Part shown: positions 9,154-17,961 of the stretch, piece by piece | How positions within the stretch are numbered: the stretch's first letter is position 1 | Layout: each line of letters begins with the position of its first letter | From: Chryseolinea sp. H1M3-3 | Lineage (GTDB): Bacteria; Bacteroidota; Bacteroidia; Cytophagales; Cyclobacteriaceae | Assembly (NCBI RefSeq): GCF_029360725.1 | Contig: NZ_JARKMY010000010.1 | Span: forward strand, 454,305 to 518,304 | DNA length: 64,000 nucleotides | Direction: 5' to 3' | Notes under the pieces: generated by a model | Database searches by the model: none | What the model saw: only the letters and a program-made list of their open reading frames with translations | What the model was told of the DNA's origin: nothing | Made by a program: the position numbers and the translations under genes

Positions 9154-11290
9154 AGTTAACTGATATTTTGACGATTACTTCGGTACCCAACGCATTTCCT
9201 TCAGGAGAAACGAGATCATTGATTGTGACCCCGAGTCCATTACCATTCATCATAGCAATGCGGTCGGCCGTGATTTTGGAGCCTAAGGACTTTTTGCGAA
9301 TACCGTATGGGTTGCTAATCATCGCTGATTTATTCCGGCCGACACCATCGTCGGTGATTCTAAAAAATAAATAACCATTCTCTTCACACACATTTATTTC
9401 TAAATGGCCTTTTTCTTCCTTATGGGTCAATCCATGCCAGATTGCATTTTCAGCGTAAGGTTGAATAATTAAAGGAGGAACCTTCAACGCGAAAACATCC
9501 AGGTCGGCCGGCAGCGTAATCTTATACTCGAACCTGTTTTCAAGACGCAACGCTTCCAGTTCGAGATATAACTCCAACGACTCCAATTCGCTCTCCAGTG
9601 ATATCATCGACACCTGCGCATTCTGCAAAATTAACCGTACCAGTTTGGAAAATTTAATAAGATATTCCGAGGCCTGCTCACTGTTGTTTTGTAAAATGAA
9701 CCGGTTGATAGAGTTCAATGAATTGAAAATAAAGTGCGGATTCATCTGAGCGCGAAGTGCCTGCATTTCAAGTTCGGCTGCCTTCTGCTGAAATTCCGCC
9801 TTTGTTCGTGCATTCTCAAATGTTTGCATTTTTAATTCGTTTTCAGCCAACTCACGCTGGTGTTTTTCAGATCTTCTTTTCAGCAAAATATTCCGGAACA
9901 CGATCAGTCCCATTCCCAGAAGAAAAATGATGCAAACAATTAGAAAATATTTTTGAAGTGAGTACTGATTCAATTGCATTTCCTGCAATTGCTTTTCTTT
10001 CGTTAACCTAACGATACCTGCCTGGGCTTTTTCAGTCTCAATCTCCGATCTGAAGAATGCCAGTTTTTGTTCGGCCTGATCTGCATCAATTGTATCCTTT
10101 AAAGCAGTGTATCTTCTCAGATGGTGATAGGCGCTGTCATTTTTTTGTTGCGTATCAAAGAGCTTATAAAGCATAAAATGTGCATCGCGGACATATTGCC
10201 TGGCTCCCGTTTCATTCGCAAGACGCAAAAGTTTGTAAGCGCTTTGCAAAGCTGTTGAACTATTTTTCTTTCCCTCGTGGGCCTTTACAAGTCTGAGCAG
10301 CGTCCACATTACCTGGTTTCGGTCTGTTACACTTTCAAAATAAATCAGCGCATTGCTCAAATACTGTATGGCTAAATCATATTGTTCCCGCGCAATATAT
10401 ATTTCGGCCATCCGTGAGTTTGGCCAGCTGTTTTGTTTGAATTCTTCCGTCATCCCTGAAACCGATGTCATTTTTTTATTGTGATTGCGCAAAAGTTCGT
10501 AGCAGAAAATCGCAGAATCATATTGTTTCAATAAATAAAAGGTTTCACCGATGTAGGTATACATTCGCAATACACCGCCACGGGCTTTAACAATGTTATG
10601 CGCCTCCCTGCAGTACTCGAGCGCAGTCTTATGATCACCCGCAGAATTATAAAGAATTGCTATTGCGATAAATCCCCTGGGATCACTACTGGGCTTCCGC
10701 CATAACGGGAGTCCTTTCATACAATATTCGATCGAACTTTTATACTGGCCTCTTTCAGTTTCCACAGCACCCATGGCAGCATATAGTAAACCAAGTAAGT
10801 TGTTATCGCCAATTTTAAGGGCAAGTTTTTCTGCATTCTTATAACTTGCCAAGGCCTCGTCAAAACTACCCTGCGCCCACTTTGCAAGACCCAGCAGTTC
10901 GTACGATTTTGCCAATTGGAATTTCTCCTGATCCCTTATTCCTTCTAGCAAGGCAACAGCCTTAGCGCAGTATTTCTCCATCGCTGGATAAGTCCCTACA
11001 ATTCGTTCATTCAATCCCAAATTGTAATAAGCCACTGCTTTTCCCTTTGTGAAGTTTATTCTTTCAGCTTCCAAAATTGCTTTGGATGCAAACAGCACGG
11101 CGCTGTCGGTGTGGATTTCTATGTATGAACGACAGAGTTCGTTCAGACCATTAACAAGGCTGGTATCTTTTAAGGTAGGCAGAAGTTTTTTTAAACCATC
11201 GATCTTTTCACGCTGCCCCAAACACTCAACACAGAGCGGAACCTGAATGATGAACAGGACCAGGTATTTTGCAAGCGTCTTTTTATTCAT
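9146..11290 (-). CDS. LytS/YehU-type sensor histidine kinase with TPR sensor
   Basis: 714 residues: signal peptide (ending near VECLGQ), a long tetratricopeptide region (about 35-400) as a periplasmic sensor, one transmembrane helix (YFLIVCIIFLLGMGLIVF), a coiled coil, then a His_kinase domain. The phospho-acceptor motif is QMNPHFIFNSLN (H519), and an HATPase domain with DDGVGRN ends the protein. The layout is the common Bacteroidota TPR-LytS type. It is first in a two-gene operon with the LytTR regulator. The ligand is unknown; TPRs suggest a protein partner. Confidence 0.92.
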   Translation of the reverse strand: MNKKTLAKYLVLFIIQVPLCVECLGQREKIDGLKKLLPTLKDTSLVNGLNELCRSYIEIHTDSAVLFASKAILEAERINFTKGKAVAYYNLGLNERIVGTYPAMEKYCAKAVALLEGIRDQEKFQLAKSYELLGLAKWAQGSFDEALASYKNAEKLALKIGDNNLLGLLYAAMGAVETERGQYKSSIEYCMKGLPLWRKPSSDPRGFIAIAILYNSAGDHKTALEYCREAHNIVKARGGVLRMYTYIGETFYLLKQYDSAIFCYELLRNHNKKMTSVSGMTEEFKQNSWPNSRMAEIYIAREQYDLAIQYLSNALIYFESVTDRNQVMWTLLRLVKAHEGKKNSSTALQSAYKLLRLANETGARQYVRDAHFMLYKLFDTQQKNDSAYHHLRRYTALKDTIDADQAEQKLAFFRSEIETEKAQAGIVRLTKEKQLQEMQLNQYSLQKYFLIVCIIFLLGMGLIVFRNILLKRRSEKHQRELAENELKMQTFENARTKAEFQQKAAELEMQALRAQMNPHFIFNSLNSINRFILQNNSEQASEYLIKFSKLVRLILQNAQVSMISLESELESLELYLELEALRLENRFEYKITLPADLDVFALKVPPLIIQPYAENAIWHGLTHKEEKGHLEINVCEENGYLFFRITDDGVGRNKSAMISNPYGIRKKSLGSKITADRIAMMNGNGLGVTINDLVSPEGNALGTEVIVKISVNYD

Positions 11291-11521
11291 GGTTCACAAG
11301 AATAAGAACAACAATAATTCTCTATCGTCTACCTTAATGCCCAACGTACAGGTTGATGAAGCTTGAATGGATGGCTGGTTTGAGGGACATAAAAGTCTGC
11401 AAGGTTTACGGTTTAATACTATGCATTGTTACAGCTCTTTCAGATCACCCAGGTTTTCTTTGTTGCACCCAGGTTTTCTATATTACTAATTAGGCGAAAA
11501 AATAACGTTTTTGAAAGGTAT

Positions 11522-11545
11522 GAAGGCCCGTTGTTCCGGGCCTTC
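11522..11545 (-). terminator. Hairpin terminator candidate after the haloperoxidase gene
   Basis: A perfect 9-bp stem (GAAGGCCCG paired with CGGGCCTTC) with a 6-nt loop lies 27 bp beyond the stop of the minus-strand gene at 11573. The tail on the minus strand is only mildly T-rich, so efficiency is uncertain. Confidence 0.6.
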
Positions 11546-11572
11546 TTGGAAACACCTTGTTTTAAATTTCCA

Positions 11573-12928
11573 TTAACGTACCAATTGAAGCGCATTTACT
11601 TCCTGCCCAATTTGTTTACCCAAATGTAAACCGGCATCAATTGAAGGCAGATAATGAATACCACCATAGTTTCGGGATATACCACATTCCTCGGCGGCGG
11701 CGTTAAAGGAAGCGAATGTTCTTGGGCCTCCATATTTCGATCCATGCGTATTATCGGTGAAGGAAAAGTTTTCTCCGAATAATCCAGTCATGGTTTGCAT
11801 AAACGACTGGGTGAGAAAAGCGTGTGCTGCCGGATACTCTGGATGAGGAGGAGTTCCTATTAGAGGAGCCCAGTCAGCATTTATGACTTTTTTGATATAG
11901 GTAACAGGTCTCAACATATTGTATTTGTATTTGGATCTAAAGCCAACGATGGCTGCGTCATTCAGTGCGATACCTGTTTTTGCATAAGCGATGGCTGTTT
12001 TCGCGAGATCACTTTTCTTTTGTTTTAGTATCTGCGTAAGTATGGCAACCGAATGTCCCGGAGGTGTATATCCGACGCCTACACCAACATCGTTCCAATA
12101 GAGCGCAATATTTTTTTGTTCCTGTGTGAGGGATTGAGAAAGATCATGCATAGCTTTTTCCATTTTATAAAAATCTGAAGCTGGGTCTTCGGAATAGGCG
12201 TATACGAAAGGAGGAACAACTCTTTGTAAATTCTGTACTAAGAATGGACGAGTGTTTCCGAAATACGGCGAAATTCCATTGGCAAATGCAGGTGGTGTCG
12301 GCTCCCATGCGCCGGGAAATACGGGCGGTACATACCCGGTATTGCCTAGATTACTATTATCAGTTTTCGACCAGGCTATCACGGCATCTGCAATCGCATG
12401 ACCAAAAGCCTGTGAACGGACGAATACAGCGGATGCAACGCCTGGCCTAAGCGACTCGTTGTACGCTGCTTCCAGGGAATCAATGTGTTGTTTATTCGAG
12501 GTAACAACCGTTTCAGGATAGAAAGCAGCTACCAGCTTTGCCATGGCTGCATTTGCCGTAACCTCCCATGAATAGCCGTTATTATTTTCCTTTTGAGGCA
12601 TAGGCGGCATTTGATAAAGCCTTTGACTTAAGCTAATGGAATTGTTGATACCTGGTCTTACCGATTCATAAAGACCGATTCCAACGTATCCCCACGCGCG
12701 ACTTAATAGAATTGGATTGACTGGTGGATTAGCTTTGAGGATCATCTCCAATTGCAGGTCGTACCAGGCAGTGGCTACCGCACCACTGGAACGACTGGCT
12801 CCACCGGGCTTGCCTCCTCCCTCACCATAGACATCATCATGATTTTTCTCGCAGCCCCCCATGAAGGCTGAGAAGGTCACCAGTAAGATTATTATGATAA
12901 CCTGGTGCCAGCGATTTTTCTTTTTCAT
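11573..12928 (-). CDS. Vanadium-dependent haloperoxidase-like lipoprotein (PAP2 superfamily)
   Basis: 451 residues with an N-terminal export signal and probable lipobox FMGGC, so likely a lipid-anchored envelope protein. The C-terminal half carries the vanadate/phosphate-binding pattern. KYKYNMLRP fits Kx6RP, SRNYGGIH fits SRx5H with D six residues later, and between them lies YPAAHA where most family members have PSGH. Vanadium haloperoxidases oxidise halides with peroxide, while related PAP2 enzymes hydrolyse phosphoesters; the altered P-A-A-H loop leaves activity uncertain. It stands alone with its own terminator candidate and is divergent from the gene at 13278. Confidence 0.85.
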   Translation of the reverse strand: MKKKNRWHQVIIIILLVTFSAFMGGCEKNHDDVYGEGGGKPGGASRSSGAVATAWYDLQLEMILKANPPVNPILLSRAWGYVGIGLYESVRPGINNSISLSQRLYQMPPMPQKENNNGYSWEVTANAAMAKLVAAFYPETVVTSNKQHIDSLEAAYNESLRPGVASAVFVRSQAFGHAIADAVIAWSKTDNSNLGNTGYVPPVFPGAWEPTPPAFANGISPYFGNTRPFLVQNLQRVVPPFVYAYSEDPASDFYKMEKAMHDLSQSLTQEQKNIALYWNDVGVGVGYTPPGHSVAILTQILKQKKSDLAKTAIAYAKTGIALNDAAIVGFRSKYKYNMLRPVTYIKKVINADWAPLIGTPPHPEYPAAHAFLTQSFMQTMTGLFGENFSFTDNTHGSKYGGPRTFASFNAAAEECGISRNYGGIHYLPSIDAGLHLGKQIGQEVNALQLVR

Positions 12929-13277
12929 ACAAATTGTTAAGAATAGTTAAAATGTGGTCTTATCAACGGGCAGGTTTCAATGAAAAATTGAGGCACTGTG
13001 TAGTTTACGCTCCGGGAGGGTAGTTGGCTAAAATGGTTGAGTCGTTTACATCCGCGTGGGTTCGGAGCAAGTGTTTATACCATGAGATGATCATTTGCCC
13101 ATGTAAAAGAAGACACTCGACCTTCTAGCTTTTAATGTGTCTCCACGTTAGTCTATAATGCTGTTTCTACCGGGTGTTGATAGCATCGCAATAACAGTGT
13201 GTCAGCCATTGACCTAAATGGGTTATATCCATTGAGGAAACAATGAGTTACTCTTGTGAAGTAAAAACATCACTGCT
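12929..13277. other. Divergent intergenic region
   Basis: This 349-bp gap lies between two divergent envelope-protein genes and presumably holds both promoters. No ORF, hairpin or clear TAnnTTTG element was recognised. Confidence 0.4.
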
Positions 13278-14657
13278 ATGAAATTCGCTTCCAGTTTCTA
13301 TCCTTCGCGCATTGCCGGCGTCGCTATCATAACCGTCCTGATAATTTCATTATCGTGCGGTAGCGATCCGGAACCAAACGTTTTGCCAGTTTTGCCAGAG
13401 GTAAACGCTATCGCCCCAACTTCCGGCGAAAACAATACGCCGGTCGTTATTACTGGTACGAATTTCAGTGCAGTTCCTTCTGAAAACAAGGTAACTTTCA
13501 ATGGAGTGGAGGCTATCGTGACGGCCGCTACAGCGACACAACTAAACACAACGGTGCCACCATCTGCGACGACCGGAGCTGTAGTGGTGAAGGTTCAGAA
13601 TACTACTGCGGCAAATCAATTTGTATTTACTGTTGAATCGCCTGCACCTCAAGTCAATCAAATAGCGCCGGCTTTTGGCGTACCCAACACCTCGGTTGTT
13701 ATAACCGGGATTAATTTCAGTACCGTTACCACAGAGAACAACGTAAGCTTCAATGGCAAAGAAGCTGCTGTCACTGCGGCGACGGCTACACAAATTACAG
13801 CTGTGGTACCGCTGTTATCTTCCACAGGACCGGTCGTTGTGTCGGTAAAAGGGAAGACTGCAGCGAATCAACCAGTGTTTACTGTCCTCGCTGTACCAGT
13901 ATTGACAACTTCGGCAGTCACCGACATTGTTCTAACTACAGCTACTTGCGGCGGAAACATTACGAGTGAAGGAGGGTCCGCTGTTACTGCCCGCGGTATT
14001 TGCTGGAGCACGGCACCTTTGCCTACCATCGCTAATAGCAAAACGACCAATGGGTCTGGCTTAGGCGCGTTCACAAGTTCAATAACGGGACTAACGTTAG
14101 GCATTACCTACTATGTTCGGGCCTATGCGACAAGCAGTATTGGAACGGCGTATGGTGACCAGGTTACGTTTAAATCGCTTCCGATATTAGGGCAAACTTA
14201 CCAGGGTGGAATTATTGCGTACATCTTTCAACTTGGAGATCCCGGTTACATAGAAGGCGAATCACACGGGCTTATCGTGGCTTCAGACGATCAAGGCAGT
14301 GCCTCCTCTTGGAGTGGTAACCCTGTTAACACGATAACTGGCGCAACCGGAACTGCATTAGGTACAGGAAAAACAAATACGCTTTCAATAATGGGAAGTA
14401 TGGGCGGACCTTATCACGCGGCGAAAGCCTGTTTTGACTTGGTATCTGGAATTTATGAAGACTGGAATCTGCCAAGCAAAGATGAATTGAACAAGCTTTA
14501 TGCAGGAAGGGCCGTCATCGGTAATATGTCCGCTGGCTATTACTGGAGTTCTACGGAAAGCACAACTACTGCATGGATACAAAACTTTTCTACTGGAGTA
14601 CAATCGACCTACGCCAAGGGTGGTTCTTTCTATGTTCGCGCAGTGCGTTACTTTTAG
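13278..14657 (+). CDS. IPT/TIG-domain lipoprotein with C-terminal DUF1566 (Lcl)-like domain
   Basis: 459 residues. A lipoprotein signal is present (IISLSC, lipid Cys near 27). Two IPT/TIG Ig-like domains follow (about 40-118 and 122-200), both with the APxxGxxNTxVVITGxNF pattern. A fibronectin-type stretch (about 200-295) contains GITYYVRAYATSS. The last 160 residues resemble the DUF1566/Lcl C-terminal domain, with WNLPSKDELNKLY, YYWSSTE and VRAVRYF. Such proteins are surface lipoproteins of unknown ligand, common in Bacteroidota. It converges on the SRPBCC gene. Confidence 0.8.
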   Translation: MKFASSFYPSRIAGVAIITVLIISLSCGSDPEPNVLPVLPEVNAIAPTSGENNTPVVITGTNFSAVPSENKVTFNGVEAIVTAATATQLNTTVPPSATTGAVVVKVQNTTAANQFVFTVESPAPQVNQIAPAFGVPNTSVVITGINFSTVTTENNVSFNGKEAAVTAATATQITAVVPLLSSTGPVVVSVKGKTAANQPVFTVLAVPVLTTSAVTDIVLTTATCGGNITSEGGSAVTARGICWSTAPLPTIANSKTTNGSGLGAFTSSITGLTLGITYYVRAYATSSIGTAYGDQVTFKSLPILGQTYQGGIIAYIFQLGDPGYIEGESHGLIVASDDQGSASSWSGNPVNTITGATGTALGTGKTNTLSIMGSMGGPYHAAKACFDLVSGIYEDWNLPSKDELNKLYAGRAVIGNMSAGYYWSSTESTTTAWIQNFSTGVQSTYAKGGSFYVRAVRYF

Positions 14658-14779
14658 TTTGCAAATGTTCTTATCAGTTTTTCGCTTGACTCTTCCCAAG
14701 GGAACAATTTTATGCGCAAGCCATGATTTTGGCCAGGATGTGCAAAATGAAGGACCCCAGTGCCATCAGATGCGTGTGT

Positions 14780-15274
14780 TCAGGAACGATGCTGCGTGGG
14801 CCATGGCCTTCCCATGCCGCTTTCACAAAATAATTTCAAGCTTCTCAGGAATTGGCCCCAGGTGTAACTGCATTCGGCGTACATAGAAGTATACGCTTTC
14901 CAATCATCATGTTGGAGCATCAAGAGGGTTACGTTATTGCCATTTTGTTGTTGCATCTGGTCTCCAATTTCAGGGTGCAACCTTAACAATGTTCTCTTAT
15001 CACCAGCCTCAAGTTTGAAAGTCAACGTTGTGCCTATCCATTCGTCGGCTCCTGCAATACAAGTCCATTTAACCAGCTCAGGAGATTTTAGTTCCGTGAT
15101 TTTCATTTCCTTAAAATAGGCGGGACCAAATCCAAAGCGTGCAATGCTACCGACCTCCGGTTTGGCATTGGTGTCGGGTGTCCACCAAGCAGACAATCCT
15201 TCCTGACGCGTAATGGCGCTATAAACTTTTTCAGCCGGTGCGGCGATAATTAACTCTTGACGAATGTTTGGCAT
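14780..15274 (-). CDS. SRPBCC (AHSA1-like) domain protein
   Basis: 164 residues matching the START/Bet v1-like AHSA1 fold. The N-terminal block runs IIAAPAEKVYSAIT with GLSAWWTPDT, and the C-terminal helix contains WGQFLRSLK. These cytoplasmic proteins have a hydrophobic pocket and often unknown ligands. It lies 29 bp after the broken PEP-mutase-like gene on the same strand and may share its transcript. The tail after the last helix (CESGMGRPWPTQHRS) is unlike the family and may be extra. Confidence 0.8.
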   Translation of the reverse strand: MPNIRQELIIAAPAEKVYSAITRQEGLSAWWTPDTNAKPEVGSIARFGFGPAYFKEMKITELKSPELVKWTCIAGADEWIGTTLTFKLEAGDKRTLLRLHPEIGDQMQQQNGNNVTLLMLQHDDWKAYTSMYAECSYTWGQFLRSLKLFCESGMGRPWPTQHRS

Positions 15275-15303
15275 TTTTGTGTGATTTTAATTTATGAACT
15301 AGC

Positions 15304-16037
15304 TTAAAGCAAATGCTCCTCAACAAAAACTCCTTTGGCAATTTCTTCCATCTCAGTATAGGTAGCTTTATATAGAAGTCCCGCCATACTGATACGCTTC
15401 ACACCACAAACAGTTAGGGATGAAATAGAAGTGAACTTCGATATGCCTATCACGTTTACTGGCAAGGAAGTAGCTGTAACTATTTCTTTAACAACATCGG
15501 TGCTTTGTATTCCGGTTACGAAAAGCCCATCGGCACCTGCATCTTCATACATTCTTGCCCTTTTTATGGTTGTCTCAAGAGGTGACGGAAGATTTAATAA
15601 AAAAGCATCTGTTCTGGCGTTGATAAATAATTTCTGCCGGGTTTTGTCAAGATAGTTTTTTATACAAAACAGTTTGTTAAGATAAACCTCTTCGCCTTCA
15701 GTGTCTTCGATGTTTATGCCCACTACACCAAGGTCAATTATTTTTTGTATGTACGCTTTTAACGTTTCTAAATCTTGTGTGTAACCTCTTTCAATATCCA
15801 CCGATAAGGGGATGTTAATACCGACTTAATCCTCTTGACAACGTATAGAAGTTCTTCAAAAGAAATTTGTTGCCCATCTTTATAGCCAAGAGAATCCGCG
15901 ATCGCTCCGCTAGAGGTAGCCACTGCGTGATACCCCACCTTCTCGATTATTTGAGCGCTTTTAACATTCCACGAATTAGCAATCAATAATGGTTCAGGTT
16001 GGTGATGCAATTCGTAAAAGTTATCGAAGTGGTTCAT
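15304..16037 (-). pseudogene. Isocitrate lyase/PEP mutase-family gene broken by a single-base frameshift
   Basis: The N-terminal part (from ATG at 16037) encodes LLIANSWNVKSAQIIEKVGY and continues in frame to about 15806. The rest of the enzyme is then in another frame, resuming at DIERGY and including GVVGINIED. Both motifs belong to the isocitrate lyase/PEP phosphonomutase superfamily, which makes or breaks C-C or C-P bonds using Mg2+. Adding one base in the region 15806-15812 (for example reading AAC-ATC-CCC-TTA-TCG) fuses the halves into a normal enzyme of about 245 residues. The lesion may be a real recent mutation or a sequencing error; the downstream part is otherwise intact. Confidence 0.8.
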
Positions 16038-16324
16038 ACCATTATTATTTTAAAGAATCATTCAATCACTTGTGGATCGGTATTCAGCGAAGGTAATTTT
16101 GTGTTAGCCGGAAATGCTTTATCGACACAAAAATATTGTCCATATATGACTTCGTGGGGGTGTGGCCTGGACTTTATGAATGGTCATTTTAGACAATCTT
16201 TTCCAGAACGTTTGAATTTTTAGCTATACAGTTGCCGTGATCGGTTAACCCACAGCGGCTTAATGGCTAGTGTCACCGTTCCACTTATTTCTAAAACATT
16301 GCATATCAAAAAGCGATTACATCA

Positions 16325-16718
16325 ATGTTGGCTCAGCAAACTGAAGCCATACAAAACGAGGATGATACCATACGCCTGCAGGTTGTAAAGGATGGCTACC
16401 TAAACTATAGATTACTGCAAATCAGAAAATCTTTATTCCCCCCGGTATCCATCGAGCACGTCGTGGGACGCGTCAAAATCAACAGGCATCATTTCCGAAT
16501 TTGAATACGAAACAATTGAAGCGTGTGAAGGGGCATATGCGTCGCAACGGATGATAAATGGCAGTACCTTGCCGAAGATTATTGAGGATCTGTTTGCCCT
16601 AGATCCATCACAGATAGATCAGAAGCTAGTAAAACTTCGGCTGAAGTTTGTAGAGATGAGTGAGCAGGAGAAGACCTTACAGCAGCTATTAGAAGAAGCA
16701 ATTAAGAAGACACGATGA
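16325..16718 (+). pseudogene. Possible frameshifted small gene (two overlapping-frame fragments)
   Basis: Fragment 1 (ATG 16325 to TGA 16504, 59 residues, beginning MLAQQTEAIQNEDD) is followed in the next frame by coding-like sequence. That second frame reads SEFEYETIEACEGAYASQ from about 16494, then MINGSTLPKIIEDL from the ATG at 16551, and stops at 16718. The second half ends in a charged helix (VEMSEQEKTLQQLLEEAIKK). Amino-acid composition looks like real coding DNA across both parts, so one gene of about 125 residues may have lost a base near 16470-16500. The family is not recognised. Alternatively only the 55-residue ORF from 16551 is real. Confidence 0.35.
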
Positions 16719-16867
16719 TATATCAAGTATCTAAATGGACAAATATCACCCTTGGACAACGCACGTTGCTATCTTGGATTGATGTCAAAAAAAGTTACGT
16801 GGCGCCGGCAACTATCTTCGGTTAATTCATCAATAATTTTTTCTTGTTTTAATATATGACATTTTTT

Positions 16868-17035
16868 CAGGTTTTATCAAAGAACCTGACTCTAGCTAAG
16901 GGTTGGTTATACGGTGGCTATACTGTCAGTATACTCCAGCCAACTTCACCCTTACCGGGGGCTGCCTATAAGCATGTCAGCACCCTTTATTATGAACGTA
17001 GCCAGCCTGGAAATTAATACGTGCACGAATAGATG
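16868..17035 (+). repeat. Structured leader-like element, copy A
   Basis: It contains an inverted repeat CAGGTT-N9-AACCTG (16868-16888), then AC, 27 nt, then CTATACTGTCAGTATACT (16918-16935). The core of the last segment is a 7+1+7 palindrome (TATACTG-T-CAGTATA). Spacings match copy B at 62490-62615 exactly. A looser match, TGGAAATTAAT versus TGGATATTAAT, and an ATG (17033) lie downstream in both. Only a 16-codon ORF follows that ATG here. It could be a regulated leader, a small RNA or a mobile-element end. Confidence 0.55.
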
Positions 17036-17422
17036 AGCACCCTCAAAGAAGCTGTTCCAGCAAGTGAATTATTTCAAAGGTGAAGACCTGTGACATCGTA
17101 AGGCGACCGAGAGTTATTGTTGCACTAGGTTTTATTTTGACACTCAGGGCTTAGTGTCGTTCGTAGCTTTTTTATAGTACAGGGTCAGAAATAGTGCCTT
17201 AATGATAGCGGTTCAGGCCTGCGATGTTCAAGCGTAATTTTTTTATTTAATTGAGTGGATTTCAAGCTCGTTTATCTCGCTGTTTTCCTATCGCTCGGGG
17301 ATTGTTCACCGGTGCGAGCAAAAACAAAGTACCGAAGGCAAAGAATTGGCATTTAGTTCACTATCGTTATTCTTTGTAAGTACTAAATTGAGTAAACTTG
17401 AAATAAAGCACTGAAAGATTTT

Positions 17423-17917
17423 ATGGACCTCCAAAAACTCATCACACGTCTCCTCAAATACAACCTTTGGGCTAACGAACGTCTAACTGCGTGGTTGTTG
17501 ACACAACACCCAAGCCTCCTTTATGAGAAGACAGGCTCAAGCTTTGGAACAATTGCTCACACGCTGCAACATATTCTATCAGGACAAAACTATTGGCATG
17601 GTATTATCGCCAAGGGGCAAATCAAAGAATACAATCAGCCCGTAGGAGAGAATGCCGCAGCGCAAATCATATCTGATCTTATTGTAAGCTCCCAACAATT
17701 GATCGACGACTTGTCAACATTAAATGACCAGCAATTAACTGAAAATATTCAGGCTTCTGACAGCAAGCAAAGTCGATACGAATATATTCTGCACGTGGTG
17801 AATCATGGTTCTTACCACCGCGGTCAGGTTGTTACCATGTGTCGTGCTTTGTCAATAAAAGAAGAAATTCCTGTAACCGACTATGATGGGTACCTTTGGT
17901 GGATAGAGAACATGTGA
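17423..17917 (+). CDS. DinB-family metal-binding protein
   Basis: 164 residues with the DinB/YfiT four-helix pattern. The N-terminal LLKYNLWANERL is followed by a metal-binding histidine triad at H50 (TLQHILSGQ), H128 and H132 (VNHGSYHRGQ). Members are putative metal-dependent hydrolases or thiol-S-transferase-like enzymes induced by damage or stress in some bacteria. The specific substrate is unknown. It is monocistronic and convergent with the kinase gene at 17962. Confidence 0.9.
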   Translation: MDLQKLITRLLKYNLWANERLTAWLLTQHPSLLYEKTGSSFGTIAHTLQHILSGQNYWHGIIAKGQIKEYNQPVGENAAAQIISDLIVSSQQLIDDLSTLNDQQLTENIQASDSKQSRYEYILHVVNHGSYHRGQVVTMCRALSIKEEIPVTDYDGYLWWIENM

Positions 17918-17961
17918 CGACGGAACACTGATTAAGCTGTTACGGTCGTGATAGGAAGCGT

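Larger units (their letters stand above)
16038..17422. other. Gene-poor region with decayed ORFs and a leader-like element
   Basis: Nearly 1.4 kb without an intact recognisable gene. It contains two adjoining short reading frames (16325-16718, listed separately) and a structured element at 16868-17035 that has a second copy at 62490-62615. The rest shows no motif I can support. Confidence 0.5.

Noticed and set aside
15800-15815. Programmed frameshift for the PEP-mutase-family gene
   Set aside because: No slippery heptamer or pseudoknot was seen; a plain one-base deletion explains the break.
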